A DNA stretch of 64,000 nucleotides from Pomacea canaliculata (lineage: Eukaryota > Mollusca > Gastropoda > Architaenioglossa > Ampullariidae): assembly GCF_003073045.1 (NCBI RefSeq), contig NC_037593.1, positions 5,013,525 through 5,077,524 on the forward strand. The letters are read 5' to 3'. Shown here piece after piece: positions 1-11,500 of the stretch. The notes under the pieces were generated by a model that was not told where the DNA came from, made no database searches, and worked only from the letters and a program-made list of their open reading frames with translations. How positions within the stretch are numbered: position 1 is the stretch's first letter; each line of letters begins with the position of its first letter. The position numbers and the translations under genes were made by a program.

Positions 1-443
1 CCACAGGCGAACAAAGCGGAGGGGACATGCGGTCTGTGCGGGAAGCCAGCTATGTACCTGTGCTCCAACTGTCGCCAAGTGTGGTACTGTAGCCAGGAAT
101 GTCAGGTGAGCTGCCTTCATGCCTGATTGAGAAGGGCCTTTATACACAATTTCCCACAGTGTTAAGACGTGGGAACTAAGGTAGTGCTCCTAGAGTGGTG
201 AGCCGATGGTTTGTTATCGTGTGAGAACTATTGTCCTAGAGTGGTGTGCTGATATGTTTGTTATCGTGTGAGAACTATTGTCCTAGAGTGGTGTGCTGAT
301 GTGTTTGTTGTTATCATGTGGGAACTAAGGTAGTTGTCCTAGAGTGATATAGTGGTGTGTTTGTTATTAACTTGCTCACTTTTTCTGTCCACCAGACAAG
401 TCACTGGGCGACCCACGCTGCGAGGTGTAAACCAAGTGCCTAG
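1..443 (+). CDS. 3' end of a MYND zinc-finger gene (partial, last two coding exons)
   Basis: Two exons make a complete MYND finger at the C-terminus of a protein whose start lies outside the window. The first exon (1 or 7 to 105) encodes the CxxC, CxxC and YCSQEC part. It ends in phase 0 at a GTGAGC donor. The second (396-443) follows an ACCAG acceptor and supplies HWATHAARC and a TAG stop six codons later. All seven Cys and the His of the fold are present. MYND fingers bind zinc and usually proline-rich partner peptides. A finger at the extreme C-terminus with a C-x2-C-x7-C-x2-C pattern and WYC...EC fits ZMYND10-like or DEAF1-like proteins. It resembles ZMYND10 (a dynein-arm assembly factor) more in my memory, but one domain cannot settle the family. 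An ATTAAA at 675-680 is a possible poly(A) signal. Confidence 0.8.
165..366. repeat. 46-56 bp minisatellite in the MYND-gene intron
   Basis: About 3.5 imperfect copies of a unit containing TCCTAGAGTGGTG and TTTGTTATCGTGTG. TCCTAGA recurs at 188, 234, 281 and 337. The array fills most of the 290-bp intron between the two MYND exons and stops about 30 bp before the acceptor. Confidence 0.8.
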
Positions 444-3224
444 CCTCAGCCTTGACCTCGCTGACCTACCTGGTGGCCAAGCAAAACTTAGATATTTACC
501 GCGGACACACAAGCTGTGCAGCCAATGTTTTTCAAGCCATATGTGGAAAATTGTATGTGTGCGTGTTGCGTATACGTGTGCGTGCGTGCGGGCGCTCGAA
601 CGGAATCAAAATCGAGAAAGTGCACGTTTTTTCCCCTTTCTGCAGCTCGAAATATTCGTTTTGAAACATTGGTCATTAAAGACCTTTATTAACTGCTGCC
701 TTGTTGAAGGGACGTTATCAATGTGTTAACATTTCTGTGTTTTACTCTGGTGAGTGCGGAGGCTGGCTACAAGTGAGAAAACATAGGTATATTGCCATCA
801 TTGGAATAGTTCATTTATCTTCTACTCCTCTCATTCTGTTTTCTCTACCCCATCCCCTTTTAGTTCTTTTGTTTGATGAAGATGCAAGAGACAGAACATG
901 AGGACATTGTTAATCATCACCGCCCTAATGTTGCCTATGTCTGATGACATGTTTTATTATTTGTTTACAAACTCCATCGCGTATTTATGCCAACTTGACA
1001 TAAGCAGTTAAAACATGTCACATTCCCTCGACATTCCAAGTGACTTTTTGGTATAGAAACCAAAAAATATCTACGACCATTAACCGCTGCCTCAGCAGCA
1101 GTCATTATCTCACAGTCACGATCATTACTTCATCAAATAAACAGCCCATGAAAAACACTTCCTTTGACTCGTTGTATAAGTATTAAGTTGTTTAATTTTA
1201 TATTTATTATCATGCTTGCATTCCAGAAACTGTTTTTCATTCAGACATAATACGTGCATGGTTTGCCTGTGCAAATTCCTTGACTGGATCAGTATTGCAT
1301 AACAAAATTATTTGTTAGAGCGGGGGGTTGAAAATATTTATTTATTTGCAATGTTTTGTGTTAAATATTTTTTTTTGTTCTTTTATTTTATCAGTAGCTC
1401 ATTAATCATGCTTATTAAACTCTTGCCTTGCAATATCTTTTATCTGTACAATTTTAGTTCGACTTTTTACCTTCTTTCATTTATTTCTGTGTTCTTAGAT
1501 ACGATGCATACTAACATCCCTATAAGACGTTTAAACTCTGTTGTTTACTGGGGAAGAAAAGCAAATCGATGTTGTTGCATCGTATCCGATGTCAGATTAA
1601 TACGACTGCATACAAAAATGTTCAGTCCTTAAAAAGTAGTTGTCATTCAATGCAGGCAGGTGAGATGACTCACATCACAGTGCACCTGTCTGGACTAAAA
1701 AAAAAAATGGACACCCGCAGAAAGTGAGAACTCTTATCTGGATTCTCGAAAACGAATCAAAATTGTCGTCTTTTTTGTCGTCGTCAGGTCACATCCTGAG
1801 ACGACCTTTTTTTTGTTCCAACTGAAGGCTTGGAAATTAGGATGAAGGAGCGAAAAAAGTATCAGAGACGGTGAATGCAGGTGCAAGAGAAGCAGGCTGA
1901 CAACTATAAATCGTTCATAAACACTCTATCGTTGGGCCTTCTGATTTCTCTTTTAATATTCGTTCGTTTGTACAATCATTTTTCTTTTCCTTCTTCTTTC
2001 ATCTTTCTTTCCTTCTTTCTTCGGTGGTCTCTTTGCTGGAACTTTTTTCTTCTAGATAGCATACCTGGATTTCTCAGCCATGTTACGGTGACGATGACCT
2101 GTACACCGAGGATAATTGCAAAGTTGAATTTCTTACTGAGGAGAGAATACACTTTATTTGTCTCTGAAATGTGACACCTTTATGTGCTGTGTTCGATTTT
2201 GTTAACGATCAACTGATTTCGTGAGTAGATAGCATCTTTCTCAGTTCTCATATGACTTGTGTTTTTGTTCTGCTCTGTTTGCACGGGACAATACTGATCT
2301 ATGTATTACAAATTATTTCTCCTACTTTCATTACATTTTACATTCGTGTACAGTATTAATTTTGGCAGGGGACATTTGAAACAATGCTCGCAGTCTATCC
2401 GCCTTAAAATCGGAGAGAAGATCCAGTTTTTATTTTTAAATTCCACCACCGATCTGTCCTTAGTTTTTTGCTCAGCTTTTATATTTATGAATGTGATGTG
2501 TGCGCGTGTTTTCAATGAAGATGTTTGTAGGTGTGAGACGACAGTTCAATGGACGCCTTGACATGAATCACTGTCGGTATGTTGTAACCATGCAAATGTC
2601 CTTCATAGAGACACAATTTTCTACATTGAACACGGAATCTTGTCGGTATCCAACATCAACGAAAACTGTGCCCTAATTTATCAGAATGCTGAATATCAAG
2701 CCTTGTCCAGAAACATCTTTGTTTTCACGTGTGTTGATAGCATTCCTACCGTGCTAACCACTCGGTATAATGAACTGTAGCGAATTTCTCATGGGTTGAT
2801 GTATATTATTTTATTTTGTGTTCCTAGTTCTTCAACCGTTTGTGTTTATCATTAGTCAATAAGACAATTTTTTTCTGTCAATATTTCACTGACGTCCATT
2901 GTACATAACATTGTAACATTTCTGAGTTGCATTGTTGCAGTTGTGTTATTTTTATATACTCTCATCGAGACAAAGCAGCAGTCGATATTTTTGTACTGTG
3001 CCATGCGTAGGACAGTTGAATTTTGTGCTCGTGCGTGTGTGTGTGTGAGTGAGAGAGAGAGAGACAAATGTACAGTTGAAACAGCTGGCACTTTAAATGT
3101 GCTATCTGAAAACCAGCAACGAGTCTTCTTGTGATCTTTGCACTGTGGATAAACAGACTTTATTAGTTGAAAGGAATTCCCGACGACAGAAAACAGAAAA
3201 ACAAAGAGATAAGGGAAGGAAGGA
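444..3224. other. AT-rich intergenic spacer
   Basis: The first few hundred bases are probably the 3' UTR of the MYND gene, with ATTAAA at 675 and AATAAA at 1136. The rest is AT-rich with poly-T runs and short GT and GA tracts near 3030-3063. Open frames here are short, low in complexity and lack splice or codon support. I see no gene. Confidence 0.5.
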
Positions 3225-3400
3225 GTGAAGGGGATTAATGTTTTACACCGAGCCAGCAACTAAGGCTACATCACGGCAAGGCAGCAGCCTTGTAAACAAA
3301 TGCTACATGCAGAGAAAGAAGAGTGTGCCCAAGACGAGAGCTGAACCCAGGACAGCCAGCCCCAAGATGACTGGTATGGCGCATCCCCCCTCGTCAAAAC
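3225..3400 (-). mobile_element. tRNA-derived SINE, copy 1 (reverse orientation)
   Basis: Read on the minus strand, the block has a pol III B-box-like stretch (CTGGGTTCAGCTCTCG) after GGGCTGGCTGTC. A GGCAC..CTCTTCTTTCTCT body follows, and then a CTGGCTCGGTGTAAAAC tail. The same order of motifs occurs on the plus strand at 10380-10555, so the two are copies of one SINE family. The ends are approximate and no target-site duplication was confirmed. Confidence 0.65.
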
Positions 3401-6400
3401 GAGCTCAAAAACTTTTTACAAAATAAAAAATACAACTTCCAATAACTGATAACGGGACACAAGGTTGTCAGTTCTGGAAATGAGGATTACGAATTATGAA
3501 TGAGAGAAAATATCTGTGAACTTGTGCCAACTGTTGGGAGTTGCTAACCTGGAGGTGCGGGGTGTGCACGTGTCTACACACGGATAGCTGCATTCTGTTC
3601 TGTAAGACTACTCGTCTGTCAAGCATTTGCACAACTGCGACTCGCTGCACGAGATGTAAAAAAATGTAAAGATTTTTATTACACATAGTCGGCAGGACTT
3701 TCAACCCTCGCTTGTTTGTACAGACATTTTTTTTCAACCTACTCCGGCCCCTTCTCTGGTAAATGCAAATTACAGTTCCAGGAACATAGGACTTATTCCA
3801 AATTTTTTGTTTGTGGGTTCGTAACTGAAGAGTTCATTTGCTTTTTTTTTAAAAAAAAAAACAATACAATAGAAGATATTATTTTTTATTTATTTCTGAT
3901 TTTGAACTTAAGTAATAAGCCTTCCTGCACTATACTTGTTTGTAATAGGAAGAGGCTTTTTTTTTTTTTATCTCGGTATTAGATTATGAAGAGCATAGAC
4001 TGCCATGTAGTGTCACCCTAATTATGAGTGCTGGGTGTCAACCTGTGTTGATATTTATCATCTGGGCATCACTCGATGTCTGCTGTTTGGTCCTACCCGA
4101 TCATCATAGTCGCAGAATTTATAATTAATCTCTTTCAGCTTTAATCAACATTTGTTTCTGTTTTCAATCCATTCATTTCTGCACTAGACAGACATTTTGT
4201 GGTAGTATACAAGCTTTTAAAAATCGTCCTTTCTCATCTTTCTGCAGTTTGTCCTTTTCTTATACTCGTTGTGCATCTCCTTCATCACACCGATGTCGGT
4301 GGCGACAAATGAAGTCCGAAATCTGAGAAAACAGAAAAACTAGAGACAGCTTAGATGGATAAAGTGGTTTCTCATGACTGCCACACCTTTATTCTGTTTT
4401 TCTGTTTATGGATCGCTCCACAGTTGATCTGCAGGTGCGATACAGCAAGCCTTTCCTAATACCAGTCTCATGTTTAATTACTTATTACTCATTACCAGAT
4501 TCGATCCGACAGGCTTGCACACATCAGGTAGATCTTGTGCATTTGTTACTGTCTTGCATAATCGGCTAGGCGGTTGTTATTATGTTTATGTTTCGTCTCC
4601 AGGTGTGTGTGAGAGTTTGTGTGTCGAGGTCTCACGAGTAATCCTACCGCATCATATCAGGGTGCTATGCTTCGTCGGTCTTGACCATACAGAGGAGAGG
4701 ACTTTCAGCTCACTGCTACAGAGCTCTGGCTCACCTTGCCTTCAATTTTTCTATAAACCATTGTTTTGGGTGTTTTTATCTATAAATATTTAGTGGGTCT
4801 ATCTGCAGGTTTGACTGGTGTGGGGCTCGAGAGTGCGACGAGCCTCAGTTTGTGGATGCGAACGACTGAGTGAGAGACTGAAACACGTAGCATTAATCAT
4901 CTTGGAAAAACTGTAATTTTGTGAGTGCTTTTATAGAAATAAAAGTATTAATTACTCTTCCTGTGTGTTTTGGTTTACGTGTGTGCGTGTGTGGTGCGCC
5001 AATTAATTTCACGTGTGGTGCGCGGCCTCCACGACACTTTGAAAAGCCAGGAGCACTCATGCAGACCAGCAATATGTACCCGGATCATATTGCTGTTATT
5101 TTTCAATATGAAATATGCAGATATGGCGATCGTTTCAGCGAAATTGCAATTAGTTGCTCGGCCTTCCGTGTGTACTACCGTTGTCTGTTTTACTTATCGG
5201 GAGATTGTCATAACACGTCGACAATATCTTTATTCATATCACAGACACCTCAACAAACACGTGGTGCGTGTGTGTGTGTGTGTATAATATACATAATACC
5301 CGATTGTATCGATCTCTGTGCTGGTGTCCGTCACCTGGTTCTCCAAAGCAGCTTTGTCGAATAAACATGAACCTCATGCTGAGATTAAAATTTCGAACTC
5401 CCCTCTCGCTCTACCCCCCGGCCTGTGTGTATATGAATTATGCAAGGTGTTGTTGTGTGAAAAACACGTGTATGTAACAACTGCAGACACGTCACCCCTT
5501 CAGTGCCAGCTGGTGACATGACATGGCCACTGTGAGCTGCAGGGGGAAGAAGTTTGCAGAATATTATCAGCTCTGCCATTTTAGATACATTTTTTTTCAA
5601 TTATATATATGTCGCAGGACTTGGAGAGGGGGACTTTGAATGATGAACTTGTCACTGGCCATTACTCCAGTCAGTATTTAGCTCACCCACAACAGACAGA
5701 AGTACGGGCTTTGTAGTATACAACAAATGGGATTATTTTATTTTCACGAGGGTGGAGTCAACTGGGTGGAAATGTCTCCGACAGCTGTCAAATCTTCAGG
5801 GAGAAAATTTGTCATTACCTTTTATATATATATAGAATCTGTGTTACACCTACTAAAGAAAATCATCAATCCACTCCAGAACTTTTCACTCAAAGTTTCC
5901 CCATTTAAAAGCTAGTGTCGACTTCCAGACTTTGGAAGACCCAGACTACCATCTCGAGTTTCATGCTCGGACCCATCACTGGAGTCCAGTCGTTGACAGA
6001 ACCCGAGAGCAAAATTACATGATGACTTGTTTCCATGGACATTTTTGTCCGAGACTTCAAACACAAGAGGACGTGGTTTTGGAAAGACAAATTTGTCTGA
6101 GACTTGTAAGTGCAGGGGGACTTGGTTTGCGAGTCACCAAAAGAGAAAAAAATCATCTTTCAGACATTCTTGGTCTGAACTAAACAGAAGTCGAAGTGCG
6201 GATCAGCGAAACAAAGAACCCGGTCAAATGGTTTATCTCGGTGATAATGGCTAGACGGTAAATTAATCTATCATAGAATAACATGAAATATTTCTGAAGA
6301 CATCTAATTGTCCTGAGAGATTAATTCCTTTCAAAGTGCAGACCTGGTGGATGAGGTTTCAGAATTATCTGGTCAAAGAGAAGAGCGAACTGATTTCATA

Positions 6401-8523
6401 CTTTTTTTTTTTTTTTTTTTGGCTGTTAACGTTAGTTGAGGAAGACGATAAGACATTGAAGATAAGTTTAACACCATCACACCCGCTCGGGTACAGCTAC
6501 TGCAGTCATTCCAGCTACCTCCACCACTCAGCTCTCCACATTCTCACCAGACAATAGTTACTGTTGCAATGTTTTTATTTTCCTGCTGCTGGTGAAAGTT
6601 TGTTGCTCGCGGTTTCATTCCAGAGGGAGATGCTTCAAACAGCAACAACAACATACCTACAGCAAATGACTCAACACCTTTTGCAAATGTTTTTTTTTTC
6701 TTTAGTCATAGTTGGTATTTTCTCTTTTAATGTGTTCTCTCTACAAAACAAAAACATGTTGAGACAAGCGAACAGGTCGGACAGTGGCGCCACTGAATGA
6801 CCTCCGACCCCAATAATATTTCTTTATCGATACACGAAGTTCTAGAGGCACCTTTAAATTTCTGTTTAACAAGAAAATGTCGACATACGTTTGATTAAGT
6901 CTGGCAGTTTTTATATAACCGTCATGTCAATGCTTTTCCAAACTTGGCAAAATTTTATTTAAATTTGTCATGTTAGGCTTTTCTATTATCTGTGATTCTT
7001 TTCTCGTAAATAAAGTGAACGCAGATTACTTGCAACTTGCGGTTGCTGTCATAACCTGTCTAGCGATAATGGATTGGATGATAAACTGTATTTTTTTCTT
7101 TCCGATTCTGTTTTATCCATGTCTGAGATGAACGGCAATGGCATTGCAAATACATCAACCCCTAGACAGTTTATACAGACAATGGCAGAATCGCTCTCTT
7201 CCAGATAGACAAAAAATGTTGGATGGAGAGAGGGAGGTAAAGTCAGGCGAATGTGTGGCGAATGTTCTCGAGTTCGTGTGACAGAGTGGGCGATGGCCGA
7301 TGGACCTGGTTAAACGAACCACTCGGGGCTTTTAGCGCAGGAAAACCCAAAAAGTCGCAATAAATCAGACGATGGACAGACCCTGCTCCCCGCAAATGGT
7401 TGCTCGGCGCCAGACACAAGCAGGTTAAGTTAACTGTTCCTGCGATATCTCGTCCACCCATTGAAACGATAAAAGGGACAGATCAGTGGTGAAAGCTGCT
7501 TTGCCTCCGAGCAACCAAATAACGTGAAATGCGGAGAGAATCGATCCCAGAAGTTGAATTTTATGGAGGGTGGAGTAAGGGGTGGAGGGAAGAAACATAA
7601 CATTGGGGCTGAAAGAGCATTTATTAAAATGTCGTTGCATTCTGATCTCACATCGTCAAGACCCTTGGACCTTGTAGAGCGAATTATGGGGAACCTGCTG
7701 ACTTTTGAATGCCTGATGCACGTGCTGCTGACGTGGGTGTGGTCAGCGCGTCGGGTGCTTTCTGCATGAAGGCAGTTACAGTTTTATCAACAAAAAGGAT
7801 TTAGTTTTGAGCTGAACTTCTTTTATTATTCGAGCCCCATGCGCAGTTCAGTCAGCTTGGTGTCTACAGCGATAAGCTGCAGAACTTCGATACGTATCGG
7901 AGCAGCATCAATACAATGGATGGTTGAAGCTGAAACTCGCCAGCTACTGGACTGTTGTACAGTTTTGAATCACGAAAAATTTTGTGTGTGGCGATGACTT
8001 CTTTATAGAATACCGTTAGAAAAATAATATTTAAAAAATATCAAAAAATTTCACAAGAAAACGGATACAGCAAGACAGGAAAAAAAATGAATGATGGAAC
8101 TAGAGAGTGGTGTCCCTTGTACTCCTTTGATGCTGCTGTGAAGGAAGGGTTTTCAAGTCTTAGAGTGTTTTTCGTGGCAGACATTGCTCCCTGCCTTGAT
8201 TAAAAGACGAGAAGATACCAAGGTGTATTGTGACACTACAAAAAAATTGCTTTCGGGACTTTTTTTTTTTTCGGTGGCGAACCTTTGCTGTAATTTGGTC
8301 TCCGAAAACAGTTGTGTATGAAATTCGCGGAATTTTGACAGACTTGTCAGAAAAACAATTTTACGACATGCTGCAGTAAGTTTTTTTTTCCATTTTCCTT
8401 AAAAAAATAATTTTCCCGTATAACAATTTTTGAAGAAAAATGTTTGCTCTGACATATCTACGTTTTGTTAGCGATACTTCCACATGAAGTTCTTCACGTT
8501 TTCGTATTCTTTGCCCCAAGGCG
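3401..8523. other. Spacer upstream of the Kv gene
   Basis: About 5 kb of AT-rich DNA with homopolymer T runs (for example 6402-6420) and GT-rich tracts near 4975-5285. The stretch 7240-7770 is less AT-rich, with overlapping frames on both strands. It could hold 5' UTR or promoter sequence of the Kv gene, but no exon can be defined. Confidence 0.4.
6039..6134. repeat. Two-copy imperfect 48-bp tandem repeat
   Basis: The segments starting at 6039 and 6087 share the order TTTGTC.GAGACTT, then AG.GGAC.TGGTTT. They are diverged head-to-tail copies. This probably explains the short open frames on both strands here. Confidence 0.5.
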
Positions 8524-11500
8524 ATGTCCACGGAAGTCGCCCAAGATGTGGAAGTGAGCGCCATCGTGAAGCTGAACGTAGGCGGCACTACGTTCCAGAC
8601 TACGTGGAAGACGTTGCGCTCCGTTCCTGCAACGCGACTGTCGGAGCTGGGCAGTGAGTCGGCCGAGTGGGTGGCGGAGAGAGGAGAGTTCTTCTTTGAC
8701 CGTGACCCTGCGTGTTCGGGTACATCCTGGGATTGTGCAGAACTGGAGAGCTGCACCTACCCAGCTACATCTGTGCCTCCGTCATTCAGAAGGAGTTAGA
8801 GTTCTGGAAGATTCCTGAAAGCCTGGTTTGGGATTGCTGCTGGAAGGTAAAAAAAATGTTAATATACATATTTTTGTGTACGTGCGTATTTTTTTTCTCT
8901 CTCTGTCTACACTACATCTGCAGTCTATGAATGTTTTAGAGGACCTTTATTCCAAAATTGAAAAAAAGGTTCCTTTTCATTTAATCCAGTTGAAGTTCTT
9001 TTACTTTTTTAAACCAAGAAAGCAAATTAATGTCTTGCATAAAAATAATATCAGGGATTGGTTTATGAGAAATGTCAGTCAGGAATGTTATTACAAGTTG
9101 CATTTTCTTGTAAAGTATAGCCTAGAAAATGTCTTTTGTTCTGGTTTGTTTTTCCTTCAAACACACTTTCTCATAGGATGTATTCATGGCCAGCACGAAA
9201 ATTCACATGAAATGTTCCTTAGTCTGAATGTTCGTATTTTTAGATTGAAGTTGGACAAAGAACAAACGTCTGAATCTTCTGTACGAGCTCAACACTCTAT
9301 TTGTGAAATGGGAAAGCACATTGGTTAAATTTATGGTTAGATGACTTGCGTTCGAATCCGGAGGCGAACGGTTCGATACCCGTTTTGGCGCAAAGGACTT
9401 GCCCAATTAATATTGTTGTTGAATGAGTACCTGACTCCGTAGATGGATGGGGGAGGATAGTGCAGCAAGGTAAAGGAGATGGACCCACCATTTCTAATAT
9501 CCACCCTCGAAAAAGTGTGGTCTTCAACACCAATGATGAGCAAACGTTCCGGACACTGACTCCTAACTATAAAGATAGCAAAACAAGAAACAAAGAGATT
9601 ACTGAACTGTAATATAGTGTTTCATCAACAGTGTAAACTCCATTACATATTCACTGTTTATCAATTGTTTCTAATGGTAAAGCGCCATAACAACGGGTCT
9701 TACAGTATTCCACTTTAAAAATCTGAATGATAAGATTGAATTCTGATTCGTGCTGATTTAAAAAAAAATATTTAATATGGTAGTCTCCCAGAAATGTCAT
9801 TCAAAGTTGTGGATTGGACATACGGCAGTCTGTATATTGCGTGAACTAGTCTGAGGTCTCCAGTTACAGATGCACAAAGAATGTTTCTCGGCTGGAAAAT
9901 AATAACAAAACGTGATCTTCCCCTTTTCTCTTTTTTTAATCTCCATCAGTCTTTCAATCGACGAAAAGCGATGACGGAGACCAAGAAAGCAATCTTGTCT
10001 CCTGATGTGTTGTTTCAGTACCTGTACAAGGAGAAACAAGTGAGAAAAATGAAGGAAGAAATGACAGCCATCTTTGCGGACAGATGTCCATACTACTTCC
10101 ACCGCCTCAAAGCCAAATTCAAGAGATGCAGGATGGAGAACTTCCGGTGGCGGCTGTGGACACTGTTGGAGAAACCAGATTACTGCCGCCTGTCTCTGGT
10201 CTGTGTGTCATAGTCGCTGTGACAAGTCTGGACGAATGTGTGAAAGTTTTAATATACCTGAGCTCCATAAAGGTCCATTTAATGGGTCACAAATCGCTAA
10301 AGGTCACGTGTCGATCAATTGTGACAGTTGCCCACGGAACTGATAAGATGAGTGGCGTGACTGCTGTCCCGGATAAGTGGACGGACGGTCCGGTGGTACA
10401 ACGGTTAGCGCCTGTCACCAATACAGTGAGGGCTGGCTGTCCTGGGTTCAGATCTCGTCTCCGGCACGCTGTTCTTTCTCTTCAGCTGCCATCTGGTTCT
10501 AGGACTGGCTTCCTTGCTGTGCTTTATTGCTGACTCGGCGTAAAACCGAAAATTTGGCGTGCATTAGACTATGTAGAAGAAACACTTTAGCCAAGTTTTA
10601 ATGTAACGGTTCTTTTTTAAGATGATGATATTAATAATAATCTTTAAAAAAAAAAAAGTTGTTTGAAAATGTATAGCGTGGTTGTAATAAATTTCTTTTC
10701 AAATGTTAAATTTTATTTTTGGGGGATGGGGGAATATAGGGTAGTTTGTTCTGTTTCTCTAGTCTGACGTGTGCGTGAATCACACGCTATTAAAGTATGA
10801 GAAGAAAGTATTTTCTGTCGGCCCAAGTCTGCATTTTTGATTTACAATCCGAAGCTGTCCCCTAGTCCACGTTTTCTGGAAGACTGAGAACGAGAGAGAG
10901 AGACATTTTTTTTTTTGTGTGAGGAAAATGTTTTACATATATATATATCTAACACGCTAGCATACCTGCGTGCTTGTTGGAGTCAGTTGGGAAGGGAGAC
11001 TCAGTTTAATGTCAAAGGACTGTCGTCTGTCACAATAAACATCACAATTTTTTCATTATGATTTTATTTATTGTATTTTATTTGCTTTTTTCAGCGATTG
11101 AATAACTGCTTTAAGACAAGTAGATCTTTGTCTACATAATTTTCAACAAGTCACATAGAATAAGTTTAGGACAGCTCATAGTCTGTAATTCAGGGTTAGC
11201 CACGGGTGGAAGTAAGACGTCATTATGATGTCATCGTCAGTCCCTTCAACGGTCCTGTCTCTAACGTATTTTCTCGCAGCTGTGGTTCCGCTTCTACATG
11301 GCGCTGGTGGTGATCAGCACGTCCACCCTCTTCCTGCAGACCTTGCCGGCCATGAGGGAGTCTCTCCCCCTGGACTCCCTGGAGGCTAGCGGCGAGTACG
11401 ACAACTTCACTGGTCAGTGGTTCCTGCCCTACGAGCCGCACCAGCCCGTGGACAACCCCAAGCTCATCCTGCTGATGACCACCAGGCCCACCAGGTGGTT

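Noticed and set aside
5905-6183. Overlapping 83-residue frames on both strands
   Set aside because: They lie over an imperfect 48-bp repeat and show no domain on either strand.
9340-9400. tRNA gene
   Set aside because: It has B-box-like stretches but no cloverleaf could be built and a SINE body follows. Called as SINE.
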